From positions 4,097,247 to 4,161,246 of the forward strand of contig RPFO01000312.1 in assembly GCA_009746045.1 (NCBI GenBank): DNA of 64,000 bases, written 5' to 3'. Positions 46,601-58,257 of this stretch are shown here, piece by piece (position 1 is the stretch's first letter; every line of letters begins with the position of its first letter). The notes below the pieces were generated by a model that worked only from the letters and a program-made list of their open reading frames with translations, did no database searches and was not told the origin of the DNA. Source of the stretch: Mesostigma viride (lineage: Eukaryota > Streptophyta > Mesostigmatophyceae > Mesostigmatales > Mesostigmataceae). Position numbers and translations under genes: made by a program.

Positions 46601-49295
46601 GCACGCATGTGGGTGGGTGGGTGGGTGGGTGTGCGCGCGTGTGTGCGTGTTTTCTCCCTATTTGTCCGTGGAGCCCAAGGTGTGGCTTCGCTTGCTGCCT
46701 GGGTAGGCGAGTGCCTCCTGCGCGTGCATGGCTGACATTGGTGGTGCCTTCTTGGCGTCTCCCTCTGCCATCTGGCGGCGCAGGAATGGTTGGCCGGGAC
46801 GGCATCGGACGCCACTGAAACAGGTACGCACGCCATCCGCTTACTACCTTTCACTTGTTCAGCCCTTCCCTGCTTGCGCCCTTCTCCACGTGTGCCCTTC
46901 CGTGCTTGCACCCTTCTCTACTTGTGATGTTCTCCCCCCTTGGTTGATCCTTTGCTGTTGCTTGCTCATGGGGCCGCCCGTTGCTGTCTCACGGCACCGT
47001 TCCCTTGTTCCGCCGTTCCACTGTTGTCACTCGTCCCTTGTTGTGCTTCTTCTTCCGTGCCTGCCTTGCCCACACAGCACCGTCCTTCTTCGACCTGCAA
47101 GCGAAGCAAAGCGCTGACGTGGCGGGCACCGAGGAGAAGACGGCGGAGCAGTGCTGCGTGCCCGCCGATGACACGCAGGTGGGTGGTGGATGGTGATGGT
47201 GTGCAGGTGGGTAGGTGCGGCGTTTAGGGGCATGGGTTGATACTGCACTGGGCCTCAACCTCCCCATGTCGAGGGCTGGGACCCCATGTCGAGTTGACGA
47301 GGGCTGGGACGGGGCTAGACCATGCTGTTACGCAACCGCGTTGGCAAGCAAGCCACCTTTCCTGATGACAGGGATGCTCATGTTTTAGAGCTTTTCATGT
47401 ATGGACGGGCGATGGTGGTGATTGACCCCTGCAACCTTGCAACCCTGCAACCCTGCAACCCTCCCCCCTCCCTCCCCCGCTTCCCTCCCCCCCCCCCCCC
47501 GCCTCGCCCGTGGCATGCGCAGGAGACGTGCATTTTGTGCGAGGAGAAATTCGACGTGTTCTGGGACCCTGTCGAGGAGGAGTGGATGTACCGCGGGGCG
47601 GTGTATATGGACGAGGAGGAGGGGACAGGTGGGGGAGGGGACAAGGAGAAGGTCATCGTTCACGCCAAGTGCAAGGGGGGGGAGGCACCGCCGGGGGACG
47701 TGCCTGCGGCCAAGGCCCCTCCACCGCTGCTGGGGAAGGTGGAAGAGCCTGGTAGGTTGAAGCTGGCTGGGTTGGGGAATCAATTGAGTTTAATTCAAGT
47801 TGTTGTGTAATGATTGCGAGATGTATCAGTAAACGGTGGCAAGATTTAATAGGACTTGTTGTTCCTGGCCTGTATATTACATAATGGTGCAAATAATGGT
47901 AGGCTCGCGCTCTCTGGCCGCCATCTTGCTCTCATGGGTGCAGACTAGCGACAATTGGTGCAAACTTGGGACTAGGGACACTGGGAGTGGGTTCTTCGTG
48001 GGAGGGAGCTGTCTGTGCAAGTTGGTGGGTTCTGAACGCGGGGCCTTGCGATCCGTGCCTCATCCCCATCGGTGTGTGTTGACGTTGGTGTTGGTGCTGA
48101 CGTTGGTGTTGGCGTGCTGGGGGGCCACTGTTGGCCATCCGCGGTTCGCCCGCGCCCGCGTGCGCCGCGCAGCCACCACCCCTCCTCTGTATACAGGCGA
48201 CGGGCCCGCTGCGGCTGCAGCAGATGAGACCAAGCTGGCGCCGGCAACCAACGTGGCGGCACCAGGGGCCGCACTGGCTGAGGTAAGTCTATGGGGATGG
48301 CCTGGCGAGGGCCATGATGGGGCGAGGCCGGAATGAATTCTATGCAGTGGCGGGCCATGATGGGCCAAGTCAGGTGTCTTTTAGCCGGTGTGCGGCGACC
48401 TGTCGGCCTCCGCCTTGGTGCGGCGCGCAAAAAAAAAAAAAAAAAAACGATAGCAGTTGGGTCCCCTTCGCACTGTGTTCCACCCACGTGCCTTGACGGG
48501 CTATCTTATTGTTGGGATGTGAGCCCTTGCATGGCACGCTTTGATTGCTGCGCTCACCTTCCTGCAGTTCCCTTTCTTGCGGTGATCCTCCCAAATTAGC
48601 TTGGGCTAGGTACTGGTTATGCTAGGTTTACTGGCTATGCTAGTGTACTAGTTAAACTACGTGTGTTGTCGTACTAGTATCGTTGCATTACAAGGGTCAC
48701 CTTGCGAAGCCGTAGATGGCTAGTATTGGCAAAGTATGGTCATGTGAGTAGGGCTGTGCCTGTGAAGGTCTTTACCACGGCGGCTGCAGTCACCGGGGGA
48801 TGCACATGGCAGGAGGTGAGGGCCCGCAGCGGAGGGAAAGGACGGGGCCTTCACAGTTCTCTCGTGTATTTCCCCTGTTGGGACTAGATGGGTGCAGTGG
48901 GTGTGGGAGGGAAGTGTCGTGCTCTGGCATTTAGGGAGCTCCCAAGGGTATGTGTTGGTTGTGTGTGCCATGCGTTGGCGCGGTTCTGCTGCCAACTGGA
49001 CGCCTGTCGGGTGCTCATTTCCATAAGTGCCCTCCGTTTCGGCTCCGTTTCAGTGTCAACGCGTTGCGCCGCCCTGCATTGTCTGACAGCGTGTGTGCAT
49101 TCCCTTGTGCCCACCGCTTGCATCGAGAAATGGCTCGCTCTCGAATCTCTGCCCCACACACACGTAATTACACCCTTTTCTGTGCGCTGGGTTTTCGGGC
49201 GTCTCTGCTGCTGTTTGGGCGTTGCTGTGGCCCAGCTGCCGGTGACGGACGCCAGCGGTGTGGCACTGCCCAGGAAACGCTCGCGCTATCGATGA
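40644..49295 (+). CDS. PCF11: PCF11-like pre-mRNA cleavage factor (CLIP/CFII subunit), eleven exons
   Basis: Exons: 40644-40823, 41033-41410, 42142-43043, 43484-44359, 45447-45528, 46359-46454, 46784-46823, 47078-47178, 47523-47751, 48197-48282, 49236-49295, with matching phases except at two G-runs. Exons 1-2 encode the CID that binds the RNA polymerase II CTD (SLTMISEEN, PPEYKLPAMYLLDSIAKNVG, FATW). Exons 3-4 are Gly/Met-rich linkers plus LQRILEAGQ and LLSSLLQEG helices. Exons 5-6 give the first zinc finger (CATCGLRF, then HSKHLDWHF), exon 7 EWLAGT, exon 8 VPADD, exon 9 the second zinc finger (CILCEEKF with HAKC). The end is LPRKRSRYR. This is the usual PCF11 order. The role is 3'-end cleavage and transcription termination in the nucleus. 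Frame changes occur at 42324-42339 and 43860-43869. Confidence 0.88.
41803..42140. repeat. 27-bp tandem repeat ending in a PCF11 splice acceptor
   Basis: Twelve full units of ctccccacgcacacgacg plus acccacccc fill most of PCF11 intron 2. The unit is open in the same frame as exon 3 and would encode HAHDDPPPP repeats. The thirteenth, altered unit provides the acceptor ctccccag and the first exon codons (AHDY). Confidence 0.9.
44345..44595. repeat. Duplicated block repeating the PCF11 exon 4 donor site
   Basis: The exon 4 end and donor, tcaagag then gtagggt, recurs at about 44354, 44380, 44410, 44470, 44498 and 44530 (the last as agagatag). The whole block of about 118 bp is duplicated once. 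The first copy is taken as the functional donor because it follows the coding frame. Confidence 0.8.
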
Positions 49296-51092
49296 TGCAA
49301 CCAGGATGATATCGATGATGCCACGAGGGCAATGGCGTGCCGGCGGGGACGGGGATTATGTATGCTGCCACCCTGGCAGCGAGGGGCTTTTGGACCGGGA
49401 TGGATGCTGCCGAAGGGAAACAAAAGCGTGTGCACGCTATGTGGGCGGTGATGCCGTGCCACATGGCGTCCAGGCAGAAGATGCTAGATCAATTAGATGG
49501 CAGAACCCACGATGAGGGTAGGGAGCCAGGGCCCCAGGTCTCCTGGGTGGAGCCCTGTAGAAAGAAGGGAAAGAAGGGAAAAAAGAATGTGGAAGGGGAT
49601 AAAGAAATGCTGACAGCTGTTGTCTGTCACATGGACATACCCATGTCACCTATTTATTGAACCACACCAAAATCGGAAGTATATATGGCACGGCCTCGTG
49701 CCTTATGATGGCAAGCATGCTGCTGTATGCGCAGTAGATGTAGGCGCTCACGCAAGGCTTCCTGTTGCAAGGGTACCTATGCCGCACTCGTATGTGTAAA
49801 GGTGTGCTTCACATGGGTGTGCGAGATCTGGTTAGGTATTTTATGTGGGTTATCTTTTCAGATTTCTGGATGGGGGCGCACCCAAGCCTTCACTGTTGTA
49901 AGGGGGACCCAGGAGGCTGCTGCTGCTGAGGAAGAGTTTGCAGAAGGTTTCTACTTGATATCAACCCATCAACAAATGTAGTGGGGTATTAGTATCCGAA
50001 AGAAAGCAAAGGGCAGGCGATGAGCGATGGTGCTGGCTTGTCGTTCTCACAATGGGGGCGGTCTGGGAGTCGGGCCAGCAGGTGGCCTGCCGTGCCTCAC
50101 TAGCGGCGTGGTCGGCTCCCAGAACACACACCAGCAGGTAGTGGGTTGCTTGTTCGAGGTGTATGCAGCCTATGCCCCATGATGCGTGTTTGGGTGTGGG
50201 GGGGGCGGGGGGGGGGGGGGGGGTGGGAGTTGCAGGTGTTACTGACCTTGCAGCAAGTCTGCTCCACAGAGGCATGCTTGCAAGGCTACCAATGGAGAAA
50301 AGCAGACACACAAAAAAATGGTGGGATGGATGGGGTGCATGGGATGAACAGGCCACTTTTGCAGCGTACACACCAACCTGATGTTCTTACCGCAGACGAT
50401 GAAGTGAAATGTTTGCATCCTTGTGCACATATGGTCTGTACAGAGTGGTGTAGCTGTGCTACCATTTGCACAGTATAGTGCAGGGACGTCAGTAATCGTT
50501 TCTGGGGCTCAATACGCAAGGAACAGAAGACAGCATGTTGGTGTGATGGGAGGATTGATACATACATTTCAACTCTCGCGACTTAACCATAGACGTATAA
50601 CATTGTGTGATATTTTCAATATGCAGCAAAAATTGTAGCGATTTGACCGTAGATTTGAGCATCAGACAATGGCTGGAAAAATGTCATGGCAATAACTATA
50701 TATATCTTTTAAAAATCATAATTACTTACATCAGACTGAAGGCACCCCATTAAACATAAACAATACATACGCTTGGCACTGGATTCGTTGTCCACATCGT
50801 CGCGTCGCTGCGGCAACACGATGTTTTCTGGCATACGCGGGCTTTTGGTTCTCGCCGCACATTTGAAAGTGCTGTCCTCCGGCTTTTTGACTTTGCACCG
50901 TGTGCAGTTCTTGGACGTTTGGAATCATGGCATGGCTAACGTGATGACTGACTAGCTAGCTAGACCTTTTCAGTGGTTTTCCATTTGTGGGTATTTCCTC
51001 GTAAATTGTGGGAGAGCGATCGCAGCAATGGTGCTCACCACTAGACACTCCCGGCCAGTTAGGTTCGAAACACACGCCCTGATCAAGCATGC
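49296..51092. other. Intergenic stretch, no gene seen
   Basis: No splice-supported coding sequence. The tract includes a G-run near 50195-50222 and AT-rich sequence near 50630-50760. Short ORFs (up to 136 codons) look random. It holds the PCF11 3' flank. Confidence 0.45.
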
Positions 51093-51299
51093 TGTTTCCG
51101 GCCCCACCGTCTAGGTCATCTAGTCGCTCTACACGTAAGCCAGCCATAATTTCAATGCACAAGGATACACATTTCCATCACCATTCATTTTCATCATCCT
51201 GAACTACTCGATCGACACGCGGACAAGATAACGGCAGGCTCGAGCTACCATGGTCCGGATTCTCCCGATTTCTGGCATGCGCTGGTTGTCTCCTTGATA
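51093..51299 (-). repeat. Short interspersed element, copy 2
   Basis: Almost identical to copy 1 at 19861-20064 along its full length: minus strand from TATCAAGGAGACAACCAGCG to GGGGCCGGAAACA, with a 4-bp insertion near CGATCGA. It is not inside the LINE RT here, so it defines the element's own ends. Confidence 0.8.
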
Positions 51300-51389
51300 A
51301 GCAAAGCTAACGCTAACAAGAGATACCACGACAAAATAACTACAGCTGGCACGGTACACTCCACACCGCGGAATGAAGGAAAACAGCCT

Positions 51390-53290
51390 AATAACCGGAG
51401 CTCAAGATGTCAGCCAGAGCACGTGTAAGCGCTACCGAAAGGCGTGGGCGCCAGTACGACGTCCAGGTCCGTGCCGACCAAGGGGCTCGCTGGCCCTCCA
51501 GGTCCAGGCGGTCCTCCCAGAGTCGGCAGCACTCCTTAAAGAAGCCGGCGGTCAGGGTCCCTGGGGCGGCCATTAAAAATTAAATTAAATTATAACATAC
51601 CTCCGTTGGGAGATCATGTAGCACATATTCCTTGATGGGTGGTGGAGTGATCGAGAGAGCCGCCTAATCGGACTAAGCTAACGCTAATCTAGCTAGTCTA
51701 GAAAAACTACCCTACTCATCAAAACGCCTCCTCCTCTTGGGAGGAGGTGGCTTGCCCACAGGGTCGGGCGTGTGAGCCTTGACAATCTTCTTCCACCGCG
51801 TCTTGTTCTGCATGGCAGTCCAAAGAAGGGAGAGAGAGTGGATCTGCGGTATTCTTGAAAACTGGGCTGGGACTAGTAGGTCATCCAGCAACATCTGGAC
51901 GTAGTTCGTGGCATGTTTCCCTACCCTTTGGGAATGCCCTTGGGGCCAGGCCAGGTCAGAATATGCCGCCCTAGCTGGCTGGCCAAGCCGCTGGGGGCCT
52001 GCCAGACCAAGGGCGGTGTCGACCTGGCTGGTGCGAGCAAGGTGTCCTACAAATGCTATATCCTACGCTGTCTAAGCCTCGTCCGAAATACGAGGCATGC
52101 TCTGATACAAAGACTCTGATGACGGGCGCTTGGAAAACCCTACGTTCAGGGTCTGTCGGAGCATCCTGTAAACTGTGCCGTCAAGCCTAGATGCCAGTGT
52201 GGGGGTGAGTGTCCACGCCTCGGCCCCATACGTGAGCACCGTGAGGACGAGGACCTTGAAGAGCATGCGCTTGCGGTGCTCGCCCAGGCCCTTCAGTTGG
52301 AGCGCCAGTATAGGTGTTGAGCGAACGGAGCCTAGCCCAGGCCAGGCCAATGCGGGTGTCCACATCGTCGGCGGTGTCAGGGAGCCAGCTCCCTAACAGT
52401 TTGAAGCGATCGCGGAACGGGATCGACCGTCGTCCCGTCGAGCAGGCGCGGCAGCGGCGGTGTACTGGAGGCCCCAATCACCATCGCCTCAGTTTTGACA
52501 CTAATCTCCAACCCCACTGCCCTCGCCTCCAGGCCCAGACAGTCCAGCCAGGTCTGAATGTGCTCGGGGCGCGCGATGAGGGTGGTGTCATCCGCATAAA
52601 TCAGGTCGGCCAGGCGCGGTAGCCAGGTGCAACCCCGCCGTGCTCTTTCTCGTGAAGGATGTCCAAGCCTGGCTCGAATCCATGGTAAAGCGCATGGTAA
52701 AGCGCGCACGTGCTCGGCGCATGACGTGATCCACGACAATAATGAACAGGTATGGGGACAGGACACAACCTTGCCACACCCCGTGGTGAAGGGGGAATTA
52801 ATTAATTAATTAATATTAATTAGACTCGTGCTCCCGTTGGGGAGTCACGGAGCATTGAAGGGGGAATGGTGGGGTGGTGCCTGGCCGCAGTCCGCACTAC
52901 TGCGTGTGAGCCCTCATACAGTCGGCAAATGGCAGCAATAAACGCAGGTGGCACTCGATCCAGAGCTAGGATGGCCCAAAGAGCCTCCCAGAGGACCGTG
53001 TCAAAGGCCTTGATATAGTCAACAAAAATGAAGACCAGCGGCAAACTGTCAGGGGGAAGGCGACGCACCTCCTCCATCAACCGGCGCGCGACAAACACAG
53101 CGGCCATGACAGTGTTACGACCACGACGGAAACCCATCTGAGACTTGCCCAGGTGTGGGTCCAGCACGGCGCGGAGCCTGTGCAGCATCATGCGCATGGA
53201 GACCTTCAGTGCGGCGCTCTGGAGGCAGACACCCCGGTAGTTACCGGGGTCAGCAGCAGAGCCCTTCTTGTACAGCATGACGCGGATGGC
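51390..53290 (-). mobile_element. Decayed LINE, RT to C-terminal tail
   Basis: Read on the minus strand: RT start GNYRGVCLQSAALKV, GFRRGRNTVMAAVFVARRL, FVDYIKAFDTVLWEALW (53278-52960); VWQGCVLSPYLF (about 52775); YADDTTLIARPEHIQTWLDCL (about 52590); GAEAWTLTPTLASRLDGTVYRMLRQ split over frames (52365-52072); a basic C-terminal tail ending KPPPPKRRRRFDE (51894-51712). A further piece lies at 51573-51388. Several frameshifts and an ATTAATTAATTAATT insertion at 52797-52813 break it. No endonuclease domain remains. Confidence 0.82.
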
Positions 53291-53399
53291 CGTCTGCCAC
53301 TCAGCAGGCGGAGGCTCGTCAGAAAGCAGGACACGGTTGCAGCTGGGCTATGTGCTACAGATACTCCCAACGGAGTTATGTTCCTAATTAACTAATTAA

Positions 53400-53622
53400 T
53401 GGAGGCAGATGGTACGCAAGGATAGATGGCAAGTAGTGATGAAGGAGACCACCCCCAAGTCTGTGGGGGCTCCGCGTGTGACCGCGTATGGCATTCATAG
53501 CGATTCGGGCCGCGGTGCCCACACCCCTGTAACTAGGACCTAGATAGCTTACACCATCCATTACACCATCCCATGTTCCCCTCCCACTGAGGACTTATGA
53601 CGCAGTCACGTGACGTCTATTA
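53400..53622 (-). repeat. Dispersed element of about 222 bp, copy 2, flanked by AATTAATT tracts
   Basis: Reverse-complement match to 31292-31513. At this copy the borders are AT-rich: ctaattaactaattaat on the left (53385-53401) and attaattaattaattaatt on the right (53619-53644). A TTAA- or AATT-containing target could have been duplicated and then expanded. Confidence 0.75.
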
Positions 53623-53847
53623 ATTAATTAATTAATTAATTAATCCCACGTGGCATGCCCATGCGCATGACACGCAAACTTACTTACTTACTTACTTATC
53701 AGTCAGTGGCTGCCCAAGTCAACTTGTACAATATAACGTTAAGTGTTGCAAGAGCATAGGAACTGATCGAGCCTTGTTGTTGGATCAATTACAAGTACAG
53801 GTGACGTCCACTATCAAGGAGACAACTATATGTCTATGCCAACACAC

Positions 53848-56829
53848 CTACTGGACACCCAGGGTTCCTGCTAAGGACAGGATGATATCACGGTAATAAA
53901 ACAGACCACCCGCTAGAGAAGCACCTACAGCCACCTGGACCCAGTCTGTGTTCTCCAACGCACCCACCAGCCCCCCCTTGAGGCTCTTCCTCATGTACAC
54001 ATTCGTGACAGAGACTTCCTCGATCTCGCCGTCCACAACTTTGAACGAGGATGCACCTCTGTCATCCCGCACCTTGCGGTACCCCTGTGGAGGTGCCCCA
54101 CACGTGGTATGGCGGACAAAATAGGAGTAGTCAGAAGCAAAGCAGTTACAAGTTGAAACCAAGGCACAAGGTTACATAAGTCTTTCAAATCCTAGGAACA
54201 TCCAAAGAGACTAAATCTACTAGCAGCGGCCTGTTCCTAATCAAGCCTAGGCAACGAGCACTTCACGCACAGTGCCTTGGTGTCCAAAAACTGGACTGTG
54301 ATGAACTCTCGGCATTCCCTTGCTACATGCATCCTGGGAACATGACCCGCGTACCATACCCGAGCAGGGCCACAATGCTGGACGACAAACAGGAAACTTT
54401 CCAGGGCAGATGCTGCGTACCGGCAACCATCAAGGGCGAGATATGTGCGTGCCGGCAAACAAACGTTCGCAACCTGCGAACCCTCAAACGAAACGTACTG
54501 TTGGCCCACAGGTGGAAGCAGCGGGGGTACCTGCCAGGCACACCCAGGCAATGGCTTTCGAACAAGTCTTTTCCCAAAGGCCACACTCGATCGCATCAAG
54601 CAGCAGACCTTCACGAGGCCACCAGCAGAGGCTCCCCATGGTGGTAAAGCTGAGGAGACCTGACAACTCAGTTGGCCACCATAAAGCCCTATCCCACTCT
54701 CTGTAGCTCATCTGCGTGCCAAACATGGATTTAATGCAGCCAGCACCTTGACCCATGCGGAGGGGGAACGCAAAGGCTCACAAGTGTGCTGTCATCAAGA
54801 CCGCAAACATGTGTAACCATCATGGCTGTCTGGTGTGCCATGCGTACAAGACGGCCATGCCTAGGGATACATCATCATCATCATGATTCCTGGCTGATAT
54901 GGCTGCCACGCCATCACTTGGGGTGCAGGTGCACTCTGTTCGCACGTGCCGCAATTCAATGAGCGGCGATCATGACAGGGCTGAGGCACCTAGCCTACAC
55001 CAGGGCCGTGTGGCCCATGTCGCACCCCCTATGACCCCTACAACACGCTTTTAAGGGCAACCTGCGTCCTCCACCATCCATGCGTACCCATGCGACATGC
55101 ATAATGATTTGCCCGCTCGCTAGCTAGTTGAGGGCATGCGCTCCTTCACTCCCAACCCTTGCGCACCAACGCGACCCCCCACCCCTCAACCCCTCAACCC
55201 CCCACCCCACCCCTCAACCTCCCCATGCCCATCCCCCGCCCCTCAACCCCCCAACCCCCCACCCCACCCCTCAACCTCCCCATGCCCATCCCCCGCCCCT
55301 CAACCCCCCAACCCCACCCCCGCCCCTCAACCTCCCCATGCCCATCCCGCGCCCCTCAGCCCCCCCCCCCCCATCCCTCAGCCCCCCGTCTCCACCCCCC
55401 TGGCTCACCAGCTTGCGGTACAGCTTGAGGGCTCGCGTGTTGCCGGCCTCCACCAGCAGCCATATCTCGCCGTAGCCCCAGTCGACACATATCTCCTCAC
55501 ATGCAAGCATCAGGCGGCGCGCCAAGCCCTGCCGCCGGTACTGCCGTACGTCAAGTTCGGTAATGGGGGACGAAGGGCCAACAAGACCTTGTCAATCAAG
55601 GGGGAGAGGGAGGCACCAAAACAGGTCGATCGTTGGTGGGGAAAAAGCACTAAGCAGGTCCATATGGGGAAGGGGGAAGACGCCAAGACCACGCCAACTG
55701 TGGGGAAGAGGGGAGGCAGTAAGGCAGATCAAGTGTGGGGGAGGCCGGATGCACCAGCGTGGCGTATGACAGGATGCACTAGCGCGTGGCGTGTGATCTA
55801 TTAAAGGATGCTCACAAAGTGCGGCAAGCGACACACGAGAGCCAGAGCCCAAGGTGTAGAGAAATCTCCAAGATCCCGCACTACCCAAGATGGTGGGTGT
55901 CAAGCCACGACGTGCAAACAGGGCAGCTGTGCGGCTGCGCGCTGAGAAAACGGATATCCAGGCGTGGGGGTGGAAGCATGCCAAGTGCCGTCGTACTATC
56001 TGTGCTTGTCATGTGAGAATTTGCTCCCTGCGTTGTGTTCATGCTCACAAGGGAAGGGGTGCACGCGCACGAGAGAGTGAGGGTGAGAGTGAGAGTGAGA
56101 GAGAGAGGGGGCGGGGGGGGGGGGGGGGGGGGGGGGGGGAAGGGGAATGTGGCAGCGACAGGCCGTAGGAGGCCAGACCGTGGGACAGGGACATGCCATT
56201 CACAATGGCAGCAAGGCTTGATGAGTCAATAAGGTCAACACAGCAACTAGTTGACTATCGCATTGGTTAATGGCCGACTGGACACAATGAACAACACCAC
56301 TTGCTGACAGCACTGCGCGTATGCACTTGCCCCATGCCCACCGTGGTTCCTTGTTCACGCAACGTTTAGAGCCTCGCACCCACCCCCTCTGTTGGCACCA
56401 CCCACCTACCTCCTTCTTGACAGCCAGGTTGGCAACCACGGGTCGTTTGACCGTCGCCTTGTCCTCCCCCCGCTTGCCTCCTCGGCCCCTCGTTGCGTCA
56501 ACGTCGGCCTGCTTGAGCAGCGCGGTGGCCCCTCGGAATGGCACTGCACCCACCGCGACCATGCCCACCACCTTGCCGCTGCTGGCCTCGCGACAGCTCA
56601 GCACGGCCGCCTGGTTGCCGCTGTAGCGCGCACGCAGGTCCGACGCGACGTCTGCAGAGAAGCGAGCCTGTTCCGCGTAGCGCAGCGAGTTGTCGTCGCC
56701 ATCAAGGAAAAACTCGACCGCGAAGAACTGCGCCAGGCGGCCGTAGTCCGACGCTCGGGCGACCTCGGGGGGAGACACGAGCAATCCAGCCCCTTTGCCC
56801 TTGCGGCTATTGGTAGGGCTCTGGGCGGC
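53848..56829 (-). CDS. GNAT-family N-acetyltransferase with C-terminal membrane segment, likely plastid
   Basis: Three exons in transcript order: about 56829-56410, 55540-55409 and 54084-53848, all phase 0. Exon A has [15 protein letters not shown] and ends VANLAVKKE; exon B starts [16 protein letters not shown], the R/Q-x-x-G-x-G/A acetyl-CoA loop, and continues [15 protein letters not shown]; exon C starts GYRKVRDD, then [10 protein letters not shown], the usual GNAT end. A hydrophobic C-terminal helix ([20 protein letters not shown]) suggests membrane attachment. The sequence before LLVSPPEVA is basic and Ser/Pro-rich like a transit peptide, but no ATG is found and a 5' exon is probably missing beyond the G-rich array. 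Plant plastid GNATs are the closest type; the substrate is not known. TGTAA lies about 55 bp after the stop. Confidence 0.78.
55175..55385. repeat. C-rich tandem repeat in a GNAT intron
   Basis: Units built on cccctcaacctccccatgcc plus catcccccg repeat three to four times, about 50-60 bp each. The proline-rich ORFs over it are artefacts. Confidence 0.75.
56100..56142. repeat. Purine repeat and long G-run
   Basis: A gagagtgaga dinucleotide-like tract (56085-56108) runs into a G-run of about 30 interrupted once by C. It lies in the first GNAT intron as modelled. Confidence 0.8.
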
Positions 56830-56934
56830 CTGGCAGGTGACGGGTGCCAGTTTGTGGCGTAAGGGTGCACTGTGGATGGGGCGCGCGGGAGGGTTCCATC
56901 CGGTTGTGGGGTTGGCCGCCTGTGATGGGGCATC

Positions 56935-57579
56935 ATGGGATGGGATGGGGTGGGGTGGGGTGGGGTGGGGTGGGGTGGGGTGGGATGGGGTGGGGTGGGG
57001 TGGGGTGGGGTGGGGTGGGGTGGGGTGGGGTGGGGTGGGGTGGGGTGGGGTGGGGTGGGTGGGGTGGGGTGGGGTGGGGTGGGGGGTGGGGTGGGGTGGG
57101 GTGGGGTGGGGTGGGGTGGGGTGGGGTGGGGTGGGGTGGGGTGGGGTGGGGTGGGGAGGGGAGGGGAGGGGTGGGAGGGCGGGGCGGGGCGGGGCGGGGC
57201 GGGCGGGGCGGGGCGGGGCGGGGCGGGGCGGGGCGGGCGGGGCGGGGCGGGGCGGGGCGGGGCGGGGCGGGGCGGGGCGGGGCGGGGCGGGGCGGGGCGG
57301 GGCGGGCGGGGCGGGGCGGGGCGGGGCGGGGCGGGGCGGTGCGGTGCGGTGCGGTGCGGGGCGGGGCGGGGCGGGGCGGGGCGGGCGGGGCGGGGCGGGG
57401 CGGGGCGGGGCGGGGCGGGGCGGGGCGGGGCGGGGCGGGGCGGGGCGGGGCGGGGCGGGGCGGGGCGGGGCGGGCGGGGCGGGGCGGGGCGGGGGGGCGG
57501 GGCGGGCGGGGCGGGGCGGGGCGGGGCGGGCGGGGCGGGGCGGGGCGGGGCGGGGCGGGGCGGGGCGGGGCGGGCGGGG

Positions 57580-57624
<45 letters not shown>

Positions 57625-58257
57625 GGGGTGGGGTGGGTGGGTGGGGTGGGGTGGGTGGGGGGGTGGGGTGGGGGGGGGTGGGGTGGGGTGGGGTGGGGTG
57701 GGGTGGGGTGGGGTGGGGGGGGTGGGGTGGGGTGGGTGGGGTGGGGTGGGGTGGGGTGGGGTGGGGTGGGGTGGGGTGGGTGGGGTGGGGTGGGGTGGGG
57801 TGGGGTGGGGTGGGGTGGGGTGGGGTGGGGTGGGGTGGGTGGGGGGTTTGGTTTGGTTTGGTTTGGTTTGGTTTGGTTTGGTTTGGTTTGGTTTGGTTTG
57901 GTTTGGTTTGGTTTGGTTTGGTTTGGTTTGGTTTGGTTTGGTTTGGTTTGGTTTGGTTTGGTTTGGTTTGGTTTGGTTTGGTTTGGTTTGGTTTGGTTTG
58001 GTTTGGTTTGGTTTGGTTTGGTTTGGTTTGGTTTGGTTTGGTTTGGTTTGGTTTGGTTTGGTTTGGTTTGGTTTGGTTTGGTTTGGTTTGGTTTGGTTTG
58101 GTTTGGGTGGTTTGGTTTGGTTTGGTTTGGTTTGGTTTGGTTTGGTTTGGTTTGGTTTGGTTTGGTTTGGTTTGGTTTGGCTTGGCTTGGTTTGGTTTGG
58201 TTTGGTTTGGTTTGGTTTGGTTTGGGTGGTTTGGTTTGGTTTGGTTTGGTTTGGGTG
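56935..58257. repeat. G-rich pentanucleotide array with stepwise unit change
   Basis: Five zones in order: TGGGG (about 56940-57150), short GAGGG (57155-57170), CGGGG (about 57178-57580, with a few TGCGG units), a pure G-run of about 43 (57581-57623), TGGGG again (57623-57845), then GGTTT (57847-58254) with two TTTGGGTGG breaks. All ORFs across it (up to 570 codons) are repeat artefacts. On the plus strand it is an extreme G-quadruplex candidate. It lies at the 5' side of the minus-strand GNAT gene. Confidence 0.97.

Noticed and set aside
48429-48447. A19 tract as a retroposon poly(A) tail
   Set aside because: There is no element body or target duplication around it; a simple homopolymer in a PCF11 intron is enough.
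57847-58254. GGTTT tract as telomere
   Set aside because: It lies between gene sequences, borders other G-rich pentamers and does not match plant or algal telomere heptamers or octamers.
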